A stretch of 64,000 nucleotides of DNA from NCBI GenBank assembly GCA_965249735.1, contig CBDFMS010000022.1:1-64000 (forward strand), in the 5' to 3' direction. The notes under the pieces are model-generated. The model was not told the DNA's origin, did not search any database, and saw only the letters and a program-made list of their open reading frames with translations. This DNA is from JANQSS01 sp965249735. Lineage in GTDB: Bacteria > Bacteroidota > Bacteroidia > Chitinophagales > Saprospiraceae. The number at the start of each line of letters is the position of its first letter. The stretch's first letter is position 1. Below, in pieces: positions 56,072 through 64,000 of the stretch. The position numbers were made by a program, and so were the translations under genes.

Positions 56072-57628
56072 TTATTGATAAGCTTCGGGGCCTCGAATAT
56101 TTTCATGGACTGGTGTGTTAAATAGGTCAACGGATTCGATTTCGAGATCCAGGTTTTTTACAAGAATCCTTTTAATCATTTTATAAGATACTTTGTCTAC
56201 CTTTTGACAACGCACACAAGCGTTTTCCAATCGCTCAGCAGAATATTTTTCACTTAACCGCAATACGCCTTGACAAGAGTTGAAGCTTTGTGGTGGATGG
56301 ATAGCCGAGCGTATAATGAATTGAATCGCCCAGTTGGTAGCTGGACCTATTTTATCGGCTTGCCGGATAAAATGTGCTGCATTAAAGCCACGTGCTTTTT
56401 TCCATTCAAGATGACTTTTCGGCATGTGGTCCGGATTGGTTTGATGGCGATATGTGTTACGATGAAGCAATCGTGTGTGCGTGGCCACGCGCTGATTATC
56501 GATAAATACTTCAACTGTACTCGACGTATACACGATAATGGCTTGGCGTGCTACATATTGAAAGGGAACCGAATAATAGTTTTTTTCTTCTCCGATATAG
56601 ACGTGATAATCTCGGCGTACCTTAGACTGCGTTGATTTTTTAATCTCAAATAAATCTGCTGGTAGCTCCTTCATTATAGGATGTTCAAACTTTTGGAATT
56701 CACTTAATCGACAACCTGGCTTTTGCTGATAGGGCCTATGATTATGATCTGTGAGTTGTTTCTTTATTCCCTCGTTTAATTCGGCTAAACTGTGGAATAC
56801 TTCATTGCGAAGTGGGGCATAAATACGTGTATAAATTGTTGAGACTAAATTTTCTACACTGGCCTTGTCTTTTGGTTTTCTTACCCGGGTAGCTTCAATG
56901 TCAATTTGATAATAGGCCGCTAATTGAACACATAATTCATTAAAATCAGGCTCATATTTATCGGCACGAATAACAAACGATTTTAAATTGTCGCTTAAAA
57001 TCACCTTGGGTAAGCAACCAAAAAATAGTAACGCCTGATTTAGTCCGTGTATAAAATCCGTCACTTTTTGACTCGGTAAGGCAATGACAAAACTATGTTG
57101 GGTATGGGGCATCGTCGCAATTAATATTTGACATTTATGCACTTCGCCGCTGGACGCATCAATCCAATTCATCGTCTTGCCTGCAAAGTCCACCTGCATC
57201 TTTTCGCCTGGCGTGTGATTCATTTTGATCGTAAGGTCGCGACGCCCTATCTCGCGATTTATGCGCTCACAAAATTGGCTGTAGCCAAAGCCATGTTCAA
57301 ATTCTGATCGATACTCTTCCCACAGTAATTTCTTCGTTACCCCGACTCGACGAAGCTCTGTGATCCAGAAATCAACCCGCTTGTTGTATTCAAATTCACG
57401 CGTATTCGATCCGCTTGCATCTGACTTGTAGGCCAACTCAAAAAGTTCGTCTTCTGCCAACGTCAACGCCTCAGACAGGTCTTTAAAATGAGTTCGTACA
57501 CGACGAACATAGTCTCGGACTGTGTTCTTTGAAATTTGTAATCTTCTTGCCGTACCCTTAATGGATTTGGTGTCCAGGTAGGTCTCTAAAATATATCTGA
57601 CTTGATCCATGCGCTTTAATTTTCCCAT
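56072..57628 (-). CDS. istA: IS21 transposase IstA (element B)
   Basis: About 518 residues from MGKLKRMDQVRYIL at 57628; an ATG 45 bases earlier lies in the terminal repeat region. HTH near the start (RRLQISKNTVRDYV), then the DDE core: Asp in KMQVDFAGKTMNW, Asp in VILSDNLKSFVI, Glu in DKASVENLVSTIY. The C-terminus contains KNYYSVPFQYVARQA. Catalytic residues intact. Confidence 0.95.
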   Translation of the reverse strand: MGKLKRMDQVRYILETYLDTKSIKGTARRLQISKNTVRDYVRRVRTHFKDLSEALTLAEDELFELAYKSDASGSNTREFEYNKRVDFWITELRRVGVTKKLLWEEYRSEFEHGFGYSQFCERINREIGRRDLTIKMNHTPGEKMQVDFAGKTMNWIDASSGEVHKCQILIATMPHTQHSFVIALPSQKVTDFIHGLNQALLFFGCLPKVILSDNLKSFVIRADKYEPDFNELCVQLAAYYQIDIEATRVRKPKDKASVENLVSTIYTRIYAPLRNEVFHSLAELNEGIKKQLTDHNHRPYQQKPGCRLSEFQKFEHPIMKELPADLFEIKKSTQSKVRRDYHVYIGEEKNYYSVPFQYVARQAIIVYTSSTVEVFIDNQRVATHTRLLHRNTYRHQTNPDHMPKSHLEWKKARGFNAAHFIRQADKIGPATNWAIQFIIRSAIHPPQSFNSCQGVLRLSEKYSAERLENACVRCQKVDKVSYKMIKRILVKNLDLEIESVDLFNTPVHENIRGPEAYQ

Positions 57629-57853
57629 GCCATAACTCTTTTCTTGAGCCACGAACATGAACATTAATTGCACGTTTCCATAGTCATCTTGAGGGGGTCA
57701 AACCTCCGGAATGTTCTTAACACCCTCCAAAATATAGGGGGTCAGTATACCGGAACGTTATTAACATTTTACCTCATTGCAGGGGGTCAAACCTCCGGAA
57801 TGGTGGGGTCAGTACAAATCGGAATGGGGGGGTCAGTTTGACCGGATTATGCA

Positions 57854-58720
57854 ATCTGTTGGGAAAGTTCCGTCATCTGTAAATTCTTCCACAATTGGAT
57901 TACTACTTCTGAAGGTTGCAATTATGTTAATTGAATCCGATGTTCGTGATTGAAATGTATACACCGTGTGGCAGAAGTTCAAAGTCAAACGGCGATCATG
58001 AAGACTATCAACATTGTCAAAGAAAAAAACTATGTTGGTATATAACTTCTTGTAATGAACTAAATAATAGGCTAGGTTTTCAACTAGCAGTGAATTGTAT
58101 GCTAATTCAAAGTCATAAAAGTATATCGATGTTCTGTCAATGCCTTTTAACCAACTTAAAAGATCATTCTGGTTTTCTGATGAGTCACTATATGCAGATA
58201 GAAGAAAATATGACGCATCCTGGAATTTGGAGTTTCTACTAATGTGCTCTTCCAGCTTCAAGTCTTTTTCTGATCGTAGGAAATAATATAACATTTCTGA
58301 AATAAATATGCCTTTTTTCTTTAGCACGGACACAATATAACACTTGGTGATGCCTGAGATGTAAAGGTCCAAGGATGCGCTATCTTGAAAATTCTTGCTC
58401 TTTATTTCGTCGTTATTTTTCATGTCAAATTTATGCGAAAGTGTGGTTGCTGGCTCTGAATCCAATACCTTTGACACCAATGTTGTTTTTCCTGAGCCAG
58501 CGCTCCCAGTCACGATGGTCGGACCATTTAGAATATGAAGGGCGTTATATATTTTTTTTTCGTAGTGCGTTCTTTTTTTATATAATGATGAATTAAAAAA
58601 TAATTTTGCATTGATACCTAAGTCGCCAAGTATCATGTTAGATTGAGAGTTTGAATCGTCAATCGAATATGTCATGATCGATTGGATTACGTTATATTCA
58701 TCGAACTTACTCTTCCTCAT
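57854..58720 (-). pseudogene. 5' part of the IS-interrupted P-loop NTPase gene (STAND/AAA-like)
   Basis: 289 host codons, then an IS-derived CIIRSN tail to a stop at 57833. Walker A TGSAGSGKTTL (71-81), Walker B NIVFFFDNVDSLHD (229-242), and a sensor-like IIATFRSSN (266-274): a STAND/AAA-type nucleotide switch. The start MRKSKFDEYN overlaps the upstream membrane-protein gene by 14 bases. In the intact form the protein would be 724 residues with a large helical C-terminal arm (see 53902-55209). Together with the membrane protein it looks like a two-gene abortive-infection-type system disabled by the insertion. No known named system assigned. Confidence 0.85.
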
Positions 58721-59282
58721 GGTTATTGATTTTAATCTGTGATGATTTTTCTAATTCTATTTCAAGCATTGTAATATATTTCATAGATCGTTTTTTGAAT
58801 TTTTCCCGAACTTTATGTGATTCGGATATTCTCGCAAGATCACTATTAACTTGAGTTAATGTAGAGTATATATCAAGTACTGCTATATATTCGTTTAAAT
58901 GATATTGCTCCTTCATGCTCTTAACGGTATTTTCTTGAGCTTTTGCCGTCCTAGTAAATATTTTACCCTGGATTTTAAATTCCTTGATTTGCAATTCCAA
59001 AGCCTCTACTTGTTTATTTACTGATAATTGATTCAACCTATAGCTCTCTTTTTGACTTTCAAGTGCCAAATAAAATAGAATAACACCAGCCAATGCCCAC
59101 AAAGAACCAGTTAAACCTCCAACAATATCACCATAATGTGATATGAGTTGCGTATCAGCTGGCCTAGTCATATTCAATGAGTAATAAGGATGCATGAAAA
59201 TCACAACAGTTACTAAAAGTATCAGCATCCCAATAATTATAAAAAGTATTGCAGTTTTTTCGCTAATCAAGTATTTAAGCAT
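58707..59282 (-). CDS. Two-helix membrane protein, putative AbiC-like
   Basis: 191 residues. Helix 1 at about 10-32 (AILFIIIGMLILLVTVVIFM) and helix 2 at about 53-70 (GGLTGSLWALAGVILFYLAL), with GDIVGGLTGSLWALAG at the start of the second. The rest is a charged coiled coil (about 75-190, QVEALELQIKEFKIQG). A GG-turn and hydrophobic helix followed by a coiled coil is what I know from putative phage abortive infection (putAbiC) proteins. The stop overlaps the NTPase start by 14 bases. It may be the membrane effector gated by the NTPase; this is inference. It appears intact. Confidence 0.72.
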   Translation of the reverse strand: MLKYLISEKTAILFIIIGMLILLVTVVIFMHPYYSLNMTRPADTQLISHYGDIVGGLTGSLWALAGVILFYLALESQKESYRLNQLSVNKQVEALELQIKEFKIQGKIFTRTAKAQENTVKSMKEQYHLNEYIAVLDIYSTLTQVNSDLARISESHKVREKFKKRSMKYITMLEIELEKSSQIKINNHEEE

Positions 59283-59923
59283 TTTCGAGTCTTTAATAGT
59301 TATTGTTTTAATAAACTACTGGCTATGCGAAGTCATTATAGATAAGCTGGTTTTGTTTCTATTTTAACAGATTCAATTTGAATATAAATAATTGGCATTC
59401 ATTGTTAAGTAAAACAAGGCCGCCTTTCTGTTTTTGTTTCTGTCTTGAAATTTATGTCAAAATCATTACAAATATATTAAGAGCTAAAAGTCAATGTCAA
59501 TTTATAGCTCTAATTCGGAATAGCTGAATGACTGGTGTGGTATGGGTTGGATATGGCTTTTGGGTTTCGTAAAAGCAAAAGACACCATCCAACTTCACAC
59601 CACTACCAGAGCATAAACAGCAAAAAATCCGATCAGCATCCATTCACCAGCATGTACTCAATCTTCTCTTTTTCTATATGTACGTCTATTTTCCATGGTA
59701 TTTCGGTAAAGAAAATAAAGTGGAGATAGACGGCCTTGCCAAATGTAATATCCTATAATTCTACTTTTAACTTATAATGCTCAATACAAGAGTGCGACCA
59801 TATATTTTTTGGAGCATACCGAAATCATATTCTGCGATGTTAAAAATAAACTCTAGCATACTCAACCAGACTCCGTCCTAAGTTTGGTTAAAGATATGAC
59901 GAAATTGAAGAACAAACAATAAT
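59283..59923. other. 640-bp intergenic region with one structured element
   Basis: No supported gene; a 64-codon plus-strand frame at 59535 is low-complexity and not family-like. The only clear signal is the inverted repeat at 59532-59602, listed separately. The promoter for the membrane protein/NTPase pair should lie near the left end. Confidence 0.5.
59532..59602. repeat. Imperfect inverted repeat (hairpin) in intergenic DNA
   Basis: Nested stems: TGGTGTG with CACACCA, GTTGGAT with ATCCAAC, TGG with CCA, and GCTTTT with AAAAGC around a small loop near 59565. The order and spacing let all of them pair in one long hairpin with small bulges. It could be a small structured RNA, a REP-like or MITE-type remnant, or a bidirectional terminator; no T-run follows the stem clearly enough to decide. 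Confidence 0.5.
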
Positions 59924-61582
59924 TTAAAATTGTTCAATATTAATAATCCTATTCATTTTTTTTGCTACCTGTTTGTTATGAGTTATTAATATTATTGTTT
60001 TATCATTTAGGGTTTTTAAAATATTCTTGATAATAATCTTGATGTTATTATAATCAAGCGCACTCGTTACTTCATCGAAAATAAATATTTCAGCATCGAA
60101 CTTAAGCAGAGCTCTGGCTATTGAGATTCTTTGTCTTTGGCCACTACTCAGTCTACCGCCGTTTTTGCCCACAACTGTAGAAAAGCCATCTTCAAGTTCA
60201 ATAATAAAATCATAAGCCTTGCTTTGTTTGCAAGCCGTTATGACATCTTGCTCTGTTGCCTCTTGATTGAATAATAGTAGATTTTCTTTAATCGTTCTAT
60301 TTAATAAAATCGGGTGAGCAGGAACATATGAAATGCTTTTTCTCAAACTTTGTATGTCTAAGTTCTCGATTTTCGAATTACCAATTAGTATTGACCCTTT
60401 ATCCGCTGTTGTAAATCTCAATAGTAATCTAGCGAAAGTACTTTTGCCACTACCACTCTTGCCAACAATGGCGATTTTCTCACCATGCTCAATATGAACA
60501 CTAAGCTCCTTAAACACTTCTACATCTCCATTTTCCAATGAATAGTTAAAGGAAACATTATTAAATAAGATATCAGCTTTGAAAGGAAAGTTTTTCACTC
60601 CCTCGAACTCGTCCTCCCACTTTTTGCTTAATATTGGCAAGGTAAAATATACTCTATCGATGCACTCATGGTATATTTTATACAAGTCCGGGAAGTTAAG
60701 TGCCGAAATATTAAATTGGATGAGAAAAATAATTGAGAGGACTGACATTTCAGAGGCCTCCAGACTCGAAAAGTGTGGTTGCGTAATTATGATATACAAA
60801 ATGAGCAGCAATGCACTCGAAATAAAAATGGCCTTTATTGCTTCTCCCACGGATTCGTAGCTATGTCTTTTAGAAAAGAGGACTTCTTCCGTATGTGCGA
60901 GAATACCTACTTTGGATTGAAAGTCAGCAGTATCTCCGCTTGACTTTAGTACTTCAATATTATTAATCTGATCATTGACTTCAGAGGTTAAGTCCTTATA
61001 CACCACCAGGGCTTCTTTTCTTAATTTTTTAACTTTGGAAGCTATATAATTTGTTAATACAATATCACACAAAGCGACAATTAAAAATATAAATGAGATC
61101 GCATAGTCATAAAAAAGAAATACAATCGTTGGCAAAAGTAGGGATGATAAAGTTGATAGTATTTCGCCTCTCAACAACCTGGCTGCTTTGATAGAACCAT
61201 CTAAATGGTCCCTAAAGAAAGAACTTAGTTTTCCCGATCCAATATTATTATAAAAATTCAAGTTTTTCGACAACATTTTGGAATGGAACGCCAATACTAT
61301 CGACCTATATCTTCTATCGGAACTCTTTACAAAAGTAAAATTTCCGACAGCACCGAGAATGGCACTGGATATTAATAAAGCGATAGCTGTTTTAAAGTGG
61401 TTGTTTACGACGATAAACTCTGAGTTGATTGTTAATACTATAATTTTGGAAAAAAGCACGGGCACCAATGCTTTGGCAACAATGTTTTCAAATATTTTTG
61501 TAAATACACCTAGCCACATTCCTTTTACATTGCCATAGTATTTAAAAACTTGTTTGTATACAGCTTTGGATTCTTTTCTCAT
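59924..61582 (-). CDS. ABC exporter, fused permease and ATPase
   Basis: About 552 residues; the ATG at 61582 is preferred to a GTG three bases earlier. Six hydrophobic helices (about 20-290), then the nucleotide-binding domain with Walker A IAIVGKSGSGKSTFA, Q-loop region, signature LSSGQRQRISIARAL, Walker B IFIFDEVTSALD and H-loop ILITHNK. A half-transporter of the lipid/peptide exporter type that works as a dimer. Last of three close genes (oxidoreductase and membrane protein upstream, gaps under four bases). Substrate unknown. Confidence 0.92.
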   Translation of the reverse strand: MRKESKAVYKQVFKYYGNVKGMWLGVFTKIFENIVAKALVPVLFSKIIVLTINSEFIVVNNHFKTAIALLISSAILGAVGNFTFVKSSDRRYRSIVLAFHSKMLSKNLNFYNNIGSGKLSSFFRDHLDGSIKAARLLRGEILSTLSSLLLPTIVFLFYDYAISFIFLIVALCDIVLTNYIASKVKKLRKEALVVYKDLTSEVNDQINNIEVLKSSGDTADFQSKVGILAHTEEVLFSKRHSYESVGEAIKAIFISSALLLILYIIITQPHFSSLEASEMSVLSIIFLIQFNISALNFPDLYKIYHECIDRVYFTLPILSKKWEDEFEGVKNFPFKADILFNNVSFNYSLENGDVEVFKELSVHIEHGEKIAIVGKSGSGKSTFARLLLRFTTADKGSILIGNSKIENLDIQSLRKSISYVPAHPILLNRTIKENLLLFNQEATEQDVITACKQSKAYDFIIELEDGFSTVVGKNGGRLSSGQRQRISIARALLKFDAEIFIFDEVTSALDYNNIKIIIKNILKTLNDKTIILITHNKQVAKKMNRIINIEQF

Positions 61583-61584
61583 CA

Positions 61585-62595
61585 CTATTGGGTCATATTA
61601 AAATTTGTTTCGATAGATTTTTCAATAGCATCCATGGCCTTGTAAATTTCTAATTCATCTGCAAATGTTGGATGAACTTTAGATGAGAACATTTGCGGTG
61701 AACTCACGGCTTTTAAGAAAATTTCCAGTTCTCTCTGATATCCTGAAAACTTATATCCAGTTTCTAATGTTCTTGGTTTCCATTGCAAGTGCCAGCGCTT
61801 TTTTAGTGCCTTTTTGCCAGTCACATTTACATCTCTAAGCCCGTTCATCTGCGCAATACAACCCGTATCACTTAAAACCGAAACGTTCACATCAAAATAG
61901 GGTGCATATGACGAGGCGAGTAGATTCCCTACAGCCCCAGATTCAAAAATAAACTGAACTGTTATTGCCACTCCCCCTTCTACGTCCGGCCAAACTCGTG
62001 CAGCGACCGTATTCTCTATTTTCCCCATTTGATAGATCATTAGATCAATTGCGTGGTTGGCATGCGAAAGAAGAAAACTTCTTATAGGGCTTTTTAAACC
62101 CCATCTAACTCCTCTTGGTTTAGAGGCCATATATCTCATTTCCATGGCGACAGGTTTGCCAAATTCTTTTTTCTGCACAATATTTTGAAATTCAATCGCC
62201 GCGTCGGAATGTCTCAAATTATGTCCAACGCAAGTAATAACACGGTTGTCTGAAGCAAGATTAACTAGTTCGTTCAATTCTTCAGTATTTATTGTTGGCG
62301 GTTTTTCTACAAAAATTGGTATTCCAAGTTCAATTGACATCCGGCTGACTTGATTGTGCAATTGTGGCGGACCTACCACTACCACAGCTGAATGTCCTTT
62401 AAGGTCGCTGTAGTCGTAGGTTTGTTTGTTTACCTTCTTGGCTTTGGGAAACCACAAGTTCGCCTTGGACAACGAGCGATCATGAATATCACAGATAGTC
62501 GACACCTCGACATTGGAAATAGCAACCAAACTAGGTATGAGATTCTCAACAGAATGACCACCACAACCAATCAGAATTATCTTGGGCTTTTCCAT
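61585..62595 (-). CDS. Gfo/Idh/MocA-family oxidoreductase
   Basis: 336 residues. N-terminal Rossmann NAD(P)-binding motif IILIGCGGHSVENLIPSL, then ICDIHDRSLSKA, VVVGPPQLHNQV and the family motif VEKPPT (about 92-97), with the GHNLRHSDA catalytic-region stretch. C-terminal beta-sheet domain (GKPVAMEMRYMAS, GGVAITVQFIFES). Acts on sugar-type or cyclitol substrates by NAD(P)-dependent oxidation or reduction. It sits between the membrane protein (one base upstream) and the ABC exporter, which suggests a small exported sugar-derived compound or a surface modification; inference only. Confidence 0.92.
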   Translation of the reverse strand: MEKPKIILIGCGGHSVENLIPSLVAISNVEVSTICDIHDRSLSKANLWFPKAKKVNKQTYDYSDLKGHSAVVVVGPPQLHNQVSRMSIELGIPIFVEKPPTINTEELNELVNLASDNRVITCVGHNLRHSDAAIEFQNIVQKKEFGKPVAMEMRYMASKPRGVRWGLKSPIRSFLLSHANHAIDLMIYQMGKIENTVAARVWPDVEGGVAITVQFIFESGAVGNLLASSYAPYFDVNVSVLSDTGCIAQMNGLRDVNVTGKKALKKRWHLQWKPRTLETGYKFSGYQRELEIFLKAVSSPQMFSSKVHPTFADELEIYKAMDAIEKSIETNFNMTQ

Positions 62596-63474
62596 TTATT
62601 TTACTTGATAGTTCGTGGATAAAGATGTAAGAGTTTCAAATTCTGATTCAATCCAAGTAAACACTCTCGGAGCGATGTCTCTGTAAATTATTATAGCTGG
62701 TGTTTCCTTAATTGGGTACTTATGATGAGAATATGGTGACAAAATTAAAACATCTCGCTTATCATTGTTTGTTGACTTAAATATCGAAGCAAAATACCAA
62801 TTCACTTCATTTAATAATTTAACATTTACTTGAATATCATTAGACCCCGCACTTGCCTTCTGAATTTCAATTAAATTGTCAATTGTATTTTGAATCTCCA
62901 CCGCCACGACATCCATTTTTCGATCAAGTCTTCTTGCCATTAGTTTACGAGCGTATTTTGCTTGACTTGACTTTGGATCTAAGACATACAGATTGAAGAT
63001 TCCCTTTTCTTTAAAAAACCCTTCCAGGGCTCTACGGTTCTCTTCCATCCATCCATCCCACCCTTGTACTAGAAACTCAATTACATTAGCATCATGGACT
63101 AATTGATTCCAATCCACATCCTCCAATACAGTGGGCTTATTAAGTTCAAGCATTAATTGATCGATTTTGACTTCTAATCTTGAAATCTCTGACTTGAATG
63201 AAAGGCAAATAGAATTGACAATAGGTTCTACAATGTATTTTTTATAAAGTGATTTATTTTCTTGAATTTGTTCATCTTTGAATATATGAGATCCAAATAT
63301 AAATGCAATTAAGGTGCAAGAGGATATCAAAAGAAACCTATATGACAATGAAAATAATGGAGTCGCGTCACCGGTTTTTAAAATCATATGCCATGCGAAA
63401 TATAAGAATACAATAACCACGATCAAACATGTAATTAGTCGCCAGCGATTTTCAAAATGCTTTTTAACTTCCAT
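62596..63474 (-). CDS. Membrane-anchored protein with cytoplasmic C-terminal domain
   Basis: About 292 residues from the ATG at 63474 (MEVKKHFENRW). Two N-terminal helices (LITCLIVVIVFLYFAWHMIL and LLISSCTLIAFIFGSHIF), a coiled segment (ISRLEVKIDQLMLELN) and a soluble domain with VIEFLVQGWDGWMEENRRAL, LYVLDPKSSQAKYARKLMAR and DVLILSPYSHHKYP. The C-terminal part resembles PLD-like or DUF5919-type folds in pattern, but lacks HxKxxxxD. First gene of the three-gene minus-strand run. Function unknown; possibly sensor or localisation factor for the exporter. Confidence 0.72.
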   Translation of the reverse strand: MEVKKHFENRWRLITCLIVVIVFLYFAWHMILKTGDATPLFSLSYRFLLISSCTLIAFIFGSHIFKDEQIQENKSLYKKYIVEPIVNSICLSFKSEISRLEVKIDQLMLELNKPTVLEDVDWNQLVHDANVIEFLVQGWDGWMEENRRALEGFFKEKGIFNLYVLDPKSSQAKYARKLMARRLDRKMDVVAVEIQNTIDNLIEIQKASAGSNDIQVNVKLLNEVNWYFASIFKSTNNDKRDVLILSPYSHHKYPIKETPAIIIYRDIAPRVFTWIESEFETLTSLSTNYQVK

Positions 63475-63477
63475 CAA

Positions 63478-63794
63478 GTGTTTGTATTAATTACATTTTA
63501 TATATCCCCGTTTTGATGACAACAAATACTTCGAAACAACCTATTTTATTTGGAGATTCGCCTTTACGAGGAAAGTATGAATAATTACCAATTTTCGCAT
63601 TCGTTGTGTTGGTATTAAGTTATGAGATTTTAATTATATTACATATTACTTTCTAACTTGAAAGTTGCACAAGTGAAATTGAGCTTTATAATGTAGTATG
63701 ACAAATAAGAAAATGCTGTATTTCCTCGTTGTTTTGTCAATTTTGTAATGTATATTGCACATTATCAATTGTTTAATTACGTCAAATACCCCTT
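63478..63794. other. Divergent intergenic region
   Basis: About 317 AT-rich bases between divergent genes. It must hold both promoters; I see no gene, hairpin or clear promoter consensus. Confidence 0.5.
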
Positions 63795-64000
63795 ATGTCT
63801 TCATTATTATTTAAGTTAGCAACCTTTTCCAAAAGTGATTGGAAGGACTTGCTTGATTTTTCGTCAACCTCTTTATCTGCTCGACAGGTGGAATATAACA
63901 TTGTCAGCGGCCTGAAAAGCCAACATCGATTGGCTAGAAGAAATCATTTTTCAGTATCCTACGTTCACAAAGCCCTCCGTCCAGATTTATCCCGCAAAGC
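63795..64000 (+). CDS. Hypothetical protein, 3' end beyond the window
   Basis: An open plus-strand frame from ATG 63795 to the edge, 68 codons visible: MSSLLFKLATFSKSDWKDLL, DFSSTSLSARQVEYNIVSGL and NHFSVSYVHKALRPDLSRK. The opening FSKSDWKDLLDF resembles large Bacteroidota hypothetical proteins that start with FSxxELxxLxxF, but the family is uncertain. No signal peptide. Confidence 0.55.
   Translation, partial: MSSLLFKLATFSKSDWKDLLDFSSTSLSARQVEYNIVSGLKSQHRLARRNHFSVSYVHKALRPDLSRK

Larger units (their letters stand above)
55217..57853 (-). mobile_element. IS21-family insertion sequence B, inside an NTPase gene
   Basis: 2637 bp. Ends TGCATATTCCGG (55217) and the reverse complement of the right end TGCATAATCCGG (to 57853), with further internal repeats containing TGACCCCC on both sides. 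istA and istB are on the minus strand, same orientation as the host gene. Perfect 7-bp direct repeats flank it. It is related to element A but clearly a separate element: the Ist proteins differ through their length. Confidence 0.93.

Noticed and set aside
55341..56635. Antisense and alternative frames within IS21 element B
   Set aside because: They overlap istA and istB, which have full catalytic motifs.
57690..57853. Short repeats with TGACCCCC and CCGGAAT read as a CRISPR array
   Set aside because: They are the multiple terminal repeats of the IS21 element and match its other end in inverted order.
59535..59729. 64-codon plus-strand frame
   Set aside because: It spans the hairpin and reads as Ser/His/Lys-rich low-complexity sequence.

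Overview
The window looks like a piece of an AT-rich Bacteroidota chromosome. Three large secreted proteins are or were exported: two still end in a type IX secretion (Por_Secre_tail) sorting domain. The giant RHS operon, the SAM-like tyrosine recombinase, the YegP-type DUF1508 protein and the LuxR-type two-component cassette with a small 'CPPLC' protein are also typical of that phylum. No rRNA, complete tRNA or CRISPR array was seen. Most genes are accessory: defence-like operons, a peptide-modification cluster, toxin-like RHS proteins and several insertion sequences.

Layout. 1-5922 (minus): an anti-phage-like operon with a small helix-turn-helix gene (frameshifted), two unknown genes, an OLD-family ATPase/TOPRIM nuclease, a UvrD-like helicase (together Gabija-like, class 2 OLD) and, at the left edge, a treble-clef/HNH-like gene. 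6058-8486 (minus): response regulator, histidine kinase, membrane protein and small protein. 8717-16439 (minus): a candidate RiPP cluster with two near-identical-tail small peptides, a SPASM radical SAM enzyme, a PLP decarboxylase, a second radical SAM enzyme with a cobalamin-binding-like N-terminus, and a TPR-methyltransferase. 17440-22552 (plus): a DUF1508 protein, an IS3 remnant, two T9SS-type secreted genes each cut by IS3-family sequence, and a complete IS3-family element. 22740-25767 (plus): the 5' half of a tRNA-Met(CAU) next to a tyrosine recombinase, then a GT39-like membrane glycosyltransferase. 25798-44186 (minus): a secreted protein, then an operon of giant RHS-type proteins (2172 and 2496 residues) with small secreted or lipoprotein partners, ending in a candidate immunity lipoprotein and a decayed lipoprotein gene. 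44276-46966 (plus): a T9SS cargo protein.

47111-50647 (minus): a three-gene GHKL ATPase / methyltransferase-like / C5 cytosine methyltransferase operon, a candidate MORC/MutL-type modification-defence module. 51001-57860: two different IS21-family elements; one has clipped radC, and the other sits in a P-loop NTPase gene whose reading frame is restored exactly when the element and one 7-bp target duplication are removed. That NTPase follows a two-helix AbiC-like membrane protein. 59924-63474 (minus): ABC exporter, Gfo/Idh/MocA oxidoreductase and a membrane-anchored protein. A partial gene starts at the right edge.

Overall the window reads as a defence and accessory island that is being shuffled and partly inactivated by transposition. 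The strongest candidates for something undescribed are the two-peptide, two-radical-SAM, decarboxylase cluster and the GHKL-methyltransferase trio. The IS-disrupted membrane protein/NTPase pair comes next.
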